Shown one piece after another: positions 1 through 5,046 of a stretch of 5,046 nt of DNA. The first letter of the stretch is position 1; each line of letters opens with the position of its first letter. The notes below the pieces were generated by a model. It had not been told where the DNA came from and did not search any database. It saw nothing but the letters and a program-made list of their open reading frames with translations. The translations under genes and the position numbers were made by a program. The stretch is from positions 1 through 5,046 of the forward strand of contig JADGHA010000332.1 in assembly GCA_019689695.1 (NCBI GenBank), given 5' to 3'. The DNA comes from Micromonosporaceae bacterium (lineage in GTDB: Bacteria > Actinomycetota > Actinomycetes > Mycobacteriales > Micromonosporaceae).

Positions 1-223
1 CGCGGGGCAGGCACGGGGTCACCACGTCCTCCCGCATCACGTTGGTCAGCGGCACCGAGTGCGAGGTGGGGGGAATATCCGCGGCGGCCACCTCCCCGAC
101 CCGCGCGACCGCCTGCAGGATCACGTCCAGCTGGCCGGCGAACGTGTCCAACTCGTCCTCGGTCACGGCCAGCCGCGACAGGCGCGCCAGATGCGCGACC
201 TCCTCGCGGGAAATGGCAGCCAT
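1..223 (-). CDS. gatC: GatC, Asp/Glu-tRNA amidotransferase subunit C (partial, C-terminus off the left edge)
   Basis: This is the small subunit of the GatCAB amidotransferase, which converts misacylated Glu-tRNA(Gln) and Asp-tRNA(Asn) to Gln-tRNA(Gln) and Asn-tRNA(Asn) in the cytoplasm. GatC wraps around GatA and stabilises the complex. The visible 74 residues begin MAAISREEVAHLARLSRL, the usual GatC opening (ISxEEVxHLAxLARL). They continue with ELDTFAGQLDVIL and end in the PTSHSVPLTNVMREDVV stretch that contacts GatA. Family members are about 95-100 residues, so roughly 25 are missing beyond base 1. An AGGGGG ribosome-binding site (228-233) lies four bases before the ATG at 221-223. The in-frame GTG one codon upstream (224-226) would be too close to it, so the ATG is chosen. 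The gene starts 36 bases after the upstream GGDEF-EAL stop codon. A poor promoter-like pair, TAGACT (257-262) and TACACA (233-238), could serve it, but readthrough is equally possible. gatA and gatB are expected further left. Confidence 0.95.
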   Translation of the reverse strand, partial: MAAISREEVAHLARLSRLAVTEDELDTFAGQLDVILQAVARVGEVAAADIPPTSHSVPLTNVMREDVVTPCLPR

Positions 224-227
224 CACG

Positions 228-233
228 CCCCCT
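228..233 (-). promoter_or_regulatory. Ribosome-binding site of gatC
   Basis: AGGGGG reads on the minus strand and is followed by the four-base spacer CGTG and then ATG. It sets the start at the ATG (221-223) rather than at the adjacent GTG, which would leave only a one-base spacer. Confidence 0.6.
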
Positions 234-259
234 GTGTACTCGACACCAACCTGGCGAGT

Positions 260-2446
260 CTATTTGAGCCCGGCCGGTGACCGGCGGCTGGGCCAGGCGA
301 CCGGCTGCACCGGTGGCGCGGCCGGCCGCAGCGGGCGGTACCGCTGCACCCAGTCGGCAACCTGCCCGGCGGGCAGCGGCTGGGCGAAGAACCAGCCCTG
401 CGCGACGTGGCAGCCGGCGGCGTGCAGCAGCCGCCAGGTGTGCTCGTCCTCCACCCCCTCGGCCACCACCCGCAGGCCCAGGGCGTTCGCCAGCTCGATC
501 ACCGACCGCACGATCGCCGCGTCGTCGGCGTCACCGGCCATGCCCAGCACGAAGGAGCGGTCCACCTTCACCTCGGCCAGCGGCAGCCGGCGCAGGTGCT
601 GCATGGAGGAGTAGCCGGTGCCGAAGTCGTCCAGCGCGATCGCCACGCCGAGCCGGTCCAGCCGGCCGATGGTGGCCAGCACCCGGCCGGGGTCGGCCAT
701 CAACGCGCCCTCGGTGATCTCCAGCTGGAGGCAGGCCGGGGACAGCCCGTGCCGGCGGATCCGCCCGGCGATCCAGTCGACGATCTCCGGGGTGTGCAGG
801 TCGCGGACGCTGACGTTCACCGCCGCACGCAGGTGCAGGCCGGCCGCCGCCCACCGGGCGAGCTGGTCGACCACGTCCTCGATCACACGCCGGGTGAGCA
901 GCCGCATCACCCCGCTGTGCTCGGCCACCTTGGTCAGCTCTTCCGGGTTGACCAGCCCGCGCCGCGGGTGGTGCCAGCGCAGCAGTGCCTCGACCCCGAC
1001 CACCTCGCCGGTCGCGATCTCCACCTGCGGCTGGTAGTACATCGAGATCTGGTCGCCGAACACGCCCTGGCCCGCGTCGCGGTCCGCCCCAGAGGGGGAC
1101 GACTGGAGCGCCCGGCGCAGGTCGCCGAGGAGGCTCAGCCGGTCGGCGGAGTTGTGGTCGGCCTCCGCGGCGTAGACCGCCACCGCGTCCCCGCGGTGCT
1201 TCGCCTCGTACATCGCCACGTCGGCACGGCGCATCAGCGTGGCGAAGTCGATGCCGTGGTCGGGGTAGAGCGCGATGCCGATCGAGCCGCTCACGTCCAG
1301 CGGCAGCCCGTCCAGCCACACCGGCTCGGTCAGCGCGCTGGCCACCCGTCGGGCCAGCGCCCGCGCCTGCTCGGCGTCGACCAGCCCGGGCGCGAGGATG
1401 GCGAACTCGTCCCCGCCCAGGCGGGCGACCAGGTCGCCGGGGCGTACCGTCCGGGTCAGCCGCCGGCCCACCTCGACCAGCAGCCGGTCGCCCACGGCGT
1501 GCCCGAGCGTGTCGTTGACGTGCTTGAACCGGTCCAGGTCAAGCAGGAGCAGGGCGAACCGCCGGTTCGCCACGCCGGTCGCGGCCCGCTGGCTGTGCGC
1601 GGCGGCCTGGCCGGCCACCTCCGTCACCAGCGCCTTGCGGTTGACCAGGCCGGTCAACGGGTCCAGCCGGGCCAGCCGCTCCTGCTCGGTCAGCTGCCGG
1701 GCCATCCGGTCGATGGCGTAGAGCGGGATCGCGACCAGCGGCACCATCGCCCAGGTGACCTGCGCGGCGAGCACCACGACCGGGCTGAGCAGCAGGGCAC
1801 CCCCGGTCAGCGACTCGGCACCCAGGGCGCGGCCGAAGGCGGCCCACCCGTCCCGGCCACCCACCAGCCGGTGCGCGAGCGCCGCCGTCCCGGCCTGCAC
1901 CAGGCACCAGGCGGCCGCGGCGGTCACCACGGCCGCGGCGTCGGCCAGCCCGGCGACCCGGCCGGGCGCCAGGTCCGCGCCGGGGAAGGTGTGGACCACC
2001 GCGTACGCCGAGGCGAGCGCCAGGATCGGTTGGGCGAGGCGGGCCGGCCAGCGCGACCAGGGCCGGCCGCCGCTCCGGCGGGCCAGCCGGGCCCGGATGA
2101 GCGGCCAGGCGGTGACCAGCCCGGCGACGGCGCGCACGGCGACCGCGGGGCCGAGCCCCCAGCCGAGCATGATCGCCATGGTGCACAGCTCGACCGGCAG
2201 CGGCCGGTGCGGGCCGCGCCCGGCGGTGCCCCCGGACACCGCCCTCGGCACGCAAGGCACGGCACCGATCAGGGCCAGGGCGGCGACCATCCAGAACGCG
2301 GTGGGCAGCCGGGACAGCTGCGTGGCCAGCACCGTGGCGACGGCACCGGCGACGACGACGCTGGCGGCGTACGCCAGGTAGCCGCCGGCGCGTCCGGGCG
2401 CGGGATCGCCGGGGGTGGTGGAGGGGCGCACGGCAGCCGTCTCCAT
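260..2446 (-). CDS. Membrane-anchored GGDEF-EAL protein (cyclic-di-GMP cyclase/phosphodiesterase)
   Basis: The protein makes and/or breaks cyclic di-GMP at the membrane. Numbering here counts from the GTG at 2452; subtract 2 for the preferred ATG at 2446, which sits five bases after GGGGAGG and gives 728 residues. Residues about 24-245 form a hydrophobic region of roughly six membrane segments with no recognisable sensor domain. The GGDEF domain (about 258-430) has DPLTGLVNR, DLDRFK, an intact GGDEF (346-350) and an RPGD inhibitory I-site (337-340) exactly five residues before it. The EAL domain (about 465-705) has EALLR (E488), N546, E578, DDFGTGYSS (D608, D609), K629, AEGVE (E665) and Q685. 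All the metal and catalytic positions are present, with the spacing I recall for the active phosphodiesterase RocR, so both halves look competent; many such hybrids nonetheless show mainly one activity. From memory, Streptomyces RmdB is a similar membrane GGDEF-EAL phosphodiesterase encoded near ligA and gatCAB, so this may be its counterpart. It has its own promoter and no visible terminator after it. Confidence 0.95.
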   Translation of the reverse strand: METAAVRPSTTPGDPAPGRAGGYLAYAASVVVAGAVATVLATQLSRLPTAFWMVAALALIGAVPCVPRAVSGGTAGRGPHRPLPVELCTMAIMLGWGLGPAVAVRAVAGLVTAWPLIRARLARRSGGRPWSRWPARLAQPILALASAYAVVHTFPGADLAPGRVAGLADAAAVVTAAAAWCLVQAGTAALAHRLVGGRDGWAAFGRALGAESLTGGALLLSPVVVLAAQVTWAMVPLVAIPLYAIDRMARQLTEQERLARLDPLTGLVNRKALVTEVAGQAAAHSQRAATGVANRRFALLLLDLDRFKHVNDTLGHAVGDRLLVEVGRRLTRTVRPGDLVARLGGDEFAILAPGLVDAEQARALARRVASALTEPVWLDGLPLDVSGSIGIALYPDHGIDFATLMRRADVAMYEAKHRGDAVAVYAAEADHNSADRLSLLGDLRRALQSSPSGADRDAGQGVFGDQISMYYQPQVEIATGEVVGVEALLRWHHPRRGLVNPEELTKVAEHSGVMRLLTRRVIEDVVDQLARWAAAGLHLRAAVNVSVRDLHTPEIVDWIAGRIRRHGLSPACLQLEITEGALMADPGRVLATIGRLDRLGVAIALDDFGTGYSSMQHLRRLPLAEVKVDRSFVLGMAGDADDAAIVRSVIELANALGLRVVAEGVEDEHTWRLLHAAGCHVAQGWFFAQPLPAGQVADWVQRYRPLRPAAPPVQPVAWPSRRSPAGLK

Positions 2447-2451
2447 CTCCA

Positions 2452-2458
2452 CCTCCCC
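2452..2458 (-). promoter_or_regulatory. Ribosome-binding site of the GGDEF-EAL gene
   Basis: The minus strand reads GGGGAGG, then TGGAG, then ATG (2444-2446), an ideal five-base spacing. The alternative GTG (2450-2452) overlaps this site and so could not be initiated from it, which supports the ATG start. Confidence 0.7.
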
Positions 2459-2490
2459 AGGTAGCTTTCCGGTGCCCGAGTGCCTGCCTG

Positions 2491-2519
2491 ACGGTACGCC
2501 CGGGTACCCGCCCGCTCAA
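2491..2519 (-). promoter_or_regulatory. Vegetative-type promoter of the GGDEF-EAL gene
   Basis: On the minus strand a -35 box TTGAGC (2514-2519) and a -10 box TACCGT (2491-2496) are separated by exactly 17 bases. This fits the principal-sigma pattern of actinobacteria (TTGAC-like, then TANNNT). The expected transcription start is near 2484, giving a leader of about 38 bases that ends in the GGGGAGG site. The -35 begins only three bases past the ligA stop codon, so the gene can be transcribed separately from ligA. The 17-base spacer contains a perfect 10-base palindrome (2501-2510). Confidence 0.6.
2501..2510. repeat. Perfect 10-bp palindrome in the promoter spacer
   Basis: CGGGTACCCG is fully self-complementary and lies between the -35 and -10 boxes of the GGDEF-EAL promoter, where a bound repressor or a MerR-type activator would act. 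It is short, and GC-rich palindromes arise by chance in such genomes, so an operator role is only a suggestion. It is too short and lacks a T-run, so it is not a convincing terminator for ligA. Confidence 0.35.
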
Positions 2520-2522
2520 CGA

Positions 2523-4682
2523 CTACTCGCCGGGAACCTGCGCCACTTTCCGGGCCTCCTCCGGACCCCGCTCCAGCAGCACCTCGAAGCCCGCCTCGTC
2601 GAGCACCGGCACCTTGAGCTGGACCGCCTTGTCGTACTTCGAGCCGGGGTTGTCCCCCACCACGACGAAGCCGGTCTTCTTCGACACCGACCCGCTCACC
2701 TTGCCACCGCGGGTCGCCACCGCCTCGGTCGCCTCGTCCCGGGAGTACCGGGCCAGCGAGCCGGTCACCACCACGGTCAACCCGGCGAGCGGGCCGGGGC
2801 CGGCCTGCGCCCGCTCCTCGGCCATCCGTACGCCCGCGCGGCGCCACTTCTCCACCACCTCGCGGTGCCAGTCCACGCCGAACCACTCGACGACGCTCTC
2901 CGCGATGGTCGGCCCCACGCCGTCCACGCCGGACAGCTCGGCCACGCTGGCCGCGGCGATCGCGTCGATCGACCCGAAGTGCCGGGCGAGCGCCTGGGCC
3001 GCGGTCGGCCCCACGTGGCGGATGGACAGCGCGACCAGCACCCGCCACAGTGGCCGATGCTTGGCCTCCTCCAGATTGGCCAGCAGCTTGGTGGCGTTGG
3101 TGGACAGCGACCCGTCCGCGTTGACGAAGAAGTCGACGCGGGACAGCTTCTCCGCATCGATGTCGAACAGGTCCCCCTCGTCGGTGATCACACCGGATTC
3201 CAGCAGCGCGATGCCGGCCTTGTAGCCCAGCACCTCGATGTCCAGCGCCCCCCGCCCGGCCAGGTGGAAGATCCGCTCGCGCAGCTGGGCCGGGCAGCTG
3301 CGGTGGTTGGGGCAGCGGATGTCGATGTCCGCCTCCTTCTCCGGCCCCAGCTCGGTCCCGCACTCCGGGCAGTGCGTCGGCATGGTGAACTCGCGCTCGT
3401 CACCGGTGCGCAGCTCCACCACCGGGCCGAGGATCTCCGGGATCACGTCACCCGCCTTGCGCACCACGACGGTGTCCCCGATCAGCACCCCCTTGCGCCT
3501 GACCTCCTGCTCGTTGTGCAGGGTGGCGAAGGCGACCGTCGAGCCGGCCACCTTCACCGGCTCCAGCGCCGCGTACGGGGTGACCCGGCCGGTCCGGCCC
3601 ACGTTGACCTTGATGTCGAGGAGCTTGGTGTTCACCTCCTCGGGCGGGTACTTGAACGCGATCGCCCAGCGCGGCGCCCGGCTGGTCGCCCCCAGCCGGC
3701 GCTGGATCGCCACGTCGTCCACCTTCACCACCACGCCGTCGATCTCGTGCTCGACGTCGTGCCGGTGCTCGGCGTAGTAGGCGATGTACTCCCGCACCCC
3801 GGCCAGGTCGGGCACCACCCGCCAGCGGTCGCTGACCGGCAGCCCCCAACCCTTGAGCACCTCGTACGCCTGGGACTGGGCGGTCATCTCGAACCCCCGG
3901 CGGGCGCCGATGCCGTGCACCACCATGCGCAGCCCGCGGGAGGCGGTGATCCGCGGGTCCTTCTGCCGCAGGCTGCCCGCGGCCGCGTTGCGCGGGTTGG
4001 CGAACGGCGCCTTGCCCTGCTCGACCAGGCTGGCGTTGAGGTCGGCGAAGGCGGCCACCGGGAAGTAGACCTCCCCGCGCACCTCGATCAGGTCGGGCAG
4101 CCGGTCGCCGGCGAGCCGCTCCGGGACGTCCCGGATGGTCCGCACGTTCGGCGTGATGTCCTCGCCGGTCCGCCCGTCCCCGCGGGTCGCCGCCCGCACC
4201 AGCCGGCCCTTCTCGTAGGTGAGGTTGACCGCCAGCCCGTCCACCTTCAGCTCGCACAGGTACGCCGGCTCGGCGCCCGCGTCCCGGGCCACCCGGTCCG
4301 CCCAGGCGGCCAGCTCCTCCTCGGTGAACGCGTTGTCCAGCGACATCATCCGCTCGGCGTGCTCGACCGGGCTGAACAGCGTGGCGTAGGTGTAGCCGAC
4401 GCGCTGGGTGGGCGAGTTGGGCGTGCGCAGCGACGGGTACTGCTCCTCCAGCGCCTGCAGCTCGCGGAACAGCGCGTCGTACTGGGCGTCCGAGATGACC
4501 GGCGCGTCCAGCACGTGGTACCGGTACTGGTGCTGGTCGACCTCCTCGGAGAGCGCGAAGTGCCGCTCCCGCGCCTCGGCCGGCGGCTCCGCACCCGCCG
4601 CCGCCTCCTGCTCGGCGGTCACCTGCCCCGGCTGGAACTCCGGCTCGGTCGGCCCGCTCGCCGCGCGTGCTTCCTCGGACAC
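2523..4682 (-). CDS. ligA: NAD-dependent DNA ligase LigA
   Basis: LigA seals nicks in DNA using NAD+, releasing NMN, during Okazaki-fragment joining and repair; it is normally essential. The 719-residue product has the full domain order. The NMN-binding Ia region has RYHVLDAPVISDAQYD (about 54-69). The adenylation domain has ELKVDG with the AMP-accepting K146, TRGDGRTGED (166-175), EIDGVVVK (K320) and FKYP (K344). An OB fold follows, then a four-cysteine zinc finger (C438, C441, C457, C463), the helix-hairpin-helix region (about 515-600) with GVDGVGPTIAESVV, and a C-terminal BRCT domain (about 629-707) with the GSVSKKTGFVVVGDNPGSK core. No key residue is missing. The GTG start (4680-4682) has a GGGAGGT site six bases upstream. 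An upstream in-frame GTG at 4745 would add 21 unrelated residues. The first 38 or so residues are an Ala/Glu/Pro-rich, probably disordered extension that E. coli LigA lacks. No terminator is evident before the next gene. Confidence 0.98.
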   Translation of the reverse strand: MSEEARAASGPTEPEFQPGQVTAEQEAAAGAEPPAEARERHFALSEEVDQHQYRYHVLDAPVISDAQYDALFRELQALEEQYPSLRTPNSPTQRVGYTYATLFSPVEHAERMMSLDNAFTEEELAAWADRVARDAGAEPAYLCELKVDGLAVNLTYEKGRLVRAATRGDGRTGEDITPNVRTIRDVPERLAGDRLPDLIEVRGEVYFPVAAFADLNASLVEQGKAPFANPRNAAAGSLRQKDPRITASRGLRMVVHGIGARRGFEMTAQSQAYEVLKGWGLPVSDRWRVVPDLAGVREYIAYYAEHRHDVEHEIDGVVVKVDDVAIQRRLGATSRAPRWAIAFKYPPEEVNTKLLDIKVNVGRTGRVTPYAALEPVKVAGSTVAFATLHNEQEVRRKGVLIGDTVVVRKAGDVIPEILGPVVELRTGDEREFTMPTHCPECGTELGPEKEADIDIRCPNHRSCPAQLRERIFHLAGRGALDIEVLGYKAGIALLESGVITDEGDLFDIDAEKLSRVDFFVNADGSLSTNATKLLANLEEAKHRPLWRVLVALSIRHVGPTAAQALARHFGSIDAIAAASVAELSGVDGVGPTIAESVVEWFGVDWHREVVEKWRRAGVRMAEERAQAGPGPLAGLTVVVTGSLARYSRDEATEAVATRGGKVSGSVSKKTGFVVVGDNPGSKYDKAVQLKVPVLDEAGFEVLLERGPEEARKVAQVPGE

Positions 4683-4688
4683 CCCGTT

Positions 4689-4695
4689 ACCTCCC
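4689..4695 (-). promoter_or_regulatory. Ribosome-binding site of ligA
   Basis: GGGAGGT on the minus strand precedes the GTG start at 4680-4682 by six bases (AACGGG). It is a near-perfect match to the 16S rRNA tail, and it decides the start against the upstream in-frame GTG at 4743-4745. Confidence 0.75.
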
Positions 4696-4713
4696 TGCCA
4701 CACTGCTACAGGC

Positions 4714-4719
4714 ACCGTA
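4714..4719 (-). promoter_or_regulatory. Possible -10 box for ligA
   Basis: TACGGT on the minus strand fits TANNNT and would start transcription about 26 bases upstream of the ligA GTG, leaving room for the GGGAGGT site. No good -35 is present at 16-18 bases upstream, so this is a weak, position-based assignment. Confidence 0.3.
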
Positions 4720-4749
4720 ACCAGGAGGTACGACGTCCAGCTCACCCGG

Positions 4750-4762
4750 CCTCGGGACGAGG
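4750..4762. repeat. Short inverted repeat in the divergent promoter region
   Basis: CCTCG-GGA-CGAGG is a five-base-pair inverted repeat with a three-base centre. It lies just upstream of the plus-strand -10 at 4769 and behind the possible ligA -10 on the other strand. It could be an operator serving both directions, or a chance palindrome. Confidence 0.2.
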
Positions 4763-4768
4763 ACCCCG

Positions 4769-4774
4769 TAGCCT
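4769..4774 (+). promoter_or_regulatory. -10 box of a leaderless promoter
   Basis: TAGCCT matches TANNNT and ends exactly six bases before the ATG at 4781, the geometry of actinobacterial leaderless transcripts in which the A of ATG is the transcription start. There is no Shine-Dalgarno sequence before this ATG, as expected for a leaderless start. No clear -35 box is visible. Confidence 0.45.
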
Positions 4775-4780
4775 GGCCAC

Positions 4781-4870
4781 ATGCAGGGCGCCTGGCCCGA
4801 ACTGAACCTGCCCAAGGGGGTCCGCCGAGCCTGGGAAGAGCGGTATCCGCAGCTGCGATCGGCGGCGTGA
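4781..4870 (+). CDS. Small ORF of 29 codons, function unknown
   Basis: I do not recognise this product. It encodes 29 residues, starting MQGAWPELNLPKG and ending with an Arg/Trp/Tyr-containing segment, RAWEERYPQLRSAA; it is soluble, with no signal peptide or membrane segment. In favour of real translation: the ATG sits six bases after a TAGCCT -10 box (leaderless start), about 24 of 29 third positions are G or C, and its TGA overlaps the GTG of the next ORF in a GTGA junction typical of coupled operon genes. Against: it is very short. It may be an intact small protein or the first part of a gene whose remainder is lost. It points away from ligA, so it is divergently transcribed. Confidence 0.35.
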   Translation: MQGAWPELNLPKGVRRAWEERYPQLRSAA

Positions 4871-4980
4871 CACCGACTCCTGTCGATCATTTCCACCGCG
4901 AGGTGACTCGCGCTGCGCTGGGCGTAGCCGCCCTCCCGGCCGCACGGATCGCGACCCTCCGTGGGCAACTGGCGACCTGA
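4867..4980 (+). CDS. Small ORF of 37 codons, possible 5' remnant of a larger gene
   Basis: This ORF starts with GTG at 4867-4869, overlapping the previous stop by four bases (GTGA), which suggests translational coupling. The product begins MTPTPVDHFHREVTRAALGV and ends at TGA 4978-4980. The HFHREVTRAALGVAA segment reminds me of the N-terminal helix of AbiEii-family nucleotidyltransferase toxins in actinobacteria. The GFALAGG-type motif that should follow is absent in any frame I read, so if the resemblance is real only a truncated start is left. About 11 of 37 third positions are A or T, clearly more than in ligA or the GGDEF-EAL gene, which fits an acquired or decaying sequence. The family resemblance is from memory and weak; it could equally be a chance ORF or a genuine small protein. 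Confidence 0.3.
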   Translation: MTPTPVDHFHREVTRAALGVAALPAARIATLRGQLAT

Positions 4981-5022
4981 CGCTGGGCGCATCGGGGGTA
5001 TCCGGAGTCCTGCGGCGCGGGT

Positions 5023-5028
5023 TACCGT
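5023..5028 (+). promoter_or_regulatory. -10 box of a second leaderless promoter
   Basis: TACCGT ends six bases before the ATG at 5035, the same spacing as at 4769-4781. It is the same hexamer as the -10 of the GGDEF-EAL promoter. No clear -35 box is present 17 bases upstream. Confidence 0.45.
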
Positions 5029-5034
5029 CGCGGC

Positions 5035-5046
5035 ATGGCCGACCCC
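5035..5046 (+). CDS. Start of a plus-strand gene cut by the right edge
   Basis: Only four codons (M-A-D-P) fall in the window, so nothing can be said about the product. The call rests on the ATG sitting six bases after a TACCGT -10 box with no Shine-Dalgarno sequence, the leaderless pattern, and on the stop-containing spacer upstream that leaves room for a new gene start. Confidence 0.4.

Noticed and set aside
233..262. Possible gatC promoter TAGACT-N18-TACACA
   Set aside because: The -10 lacks the final T and the -35 overlaps the stop codon of the upstream gene with only a partial match; it is too weak to list as a feature.
407..2464. Long plus-strand open frame (about 685 codons) opposite the GGDEF-EAL gene
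   Set aside because: It is a shadow of the high third-position GC of the minus-strand gene: the translation is His/Gly/Gln/Arg/Pro-rich with no domain, while the opposite strand encodes a complete recognised protein.
4683..4745. N-terminal extension of ligA to an upstream GTG at 4743-4745
   Set aside because: It would place the strong GGGAGGT ribosome-binding site inside the coding region and add 21 residues unlike LigA. The GTG at 4680-4682 has ideal spacing.
2415..4805. Plus-strand open frame of about 796 codons opposite ligA
   Set aside because: It is longer than ligA itself but is compositionally driven, crosses the intergenic gaps on both sides, and gives low-complexity His/Arg/Leu/Val-rich sequence with no family resemblance.
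4687..4992. Minus-strand frame of about 101 codons upstream of ligA
   Set aside because: It runs over the ligA ribosome-binding site and the plus-strand leaderless promoter, has no ribosome-binding site of its own that I can see, and its Cys/Arg/Gly-rich product resembles nothing I know.
1..5046. CRISPR array, transposon ends, tRNA or rRNA genes, phage or defence island
   Set aside because: I looked for regular direct repeats, terminal inverted repeats with a transposase, tRNA cloverleaf signatures and phage-type genes and found none. About 90 percent of the window is taken up by three ordinary core-region genes.

Overview
The window is a piece of a very GC-rich actinobacterial chromosome. 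Nearly every third codon position in the long genes is G or C, GTG starts are used, and the start sites in the right-hand part look leaderless. The gene set and order (gatC, a membrane GGDEF-EAL protein, ligA) match what I recall for Micromonosporaceae such as Micromonospora and Salinispora, with a related layout in Streptomyces. The genus is an inference from general resemblance, not from a database search.

Layout: three genes are head-to-tail on the minus strand, so transcription runs right to left. ligA (2523-4682, NAD-dependent DNA ligase) comes first. A 76-base gap carries a good promoter. Next is a membrane-anchored GGDEF-EAL cyclic-di-GMP enzyme (260-2446), then a 36-base gap, then gatC (1-223), which runs off the left edge and normally begins the gatCAB set. 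Right of ligA (4683-5046) is a 364-base divergent region. It holds the ligA ribosome-binding site and a weak minus-strand -10. It also holds two plus-strand -10 boxes, each exactly six bases before an ATG: one leads a pair of tiny overlapping ORFs (29 and 37 codons), and the other leads a gene of which only four codons are inside the window.

Function: ligA and gatC are housekeeping genes, for DNA replication and repair and for transamidation of Asn/Gln-tRNA. The cyclic-di-GMP protein between them keeps all its catalytic residues in both domains and has its own promoter, so it is probably controlled separately although it sits in a core block. I find no defence island, transposon, CRISPR array or RNA gene. 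The only part that is not routine is the right-hand intergenic region with the tiny overlapping ORFs, which may be a decayed two-gene operon.
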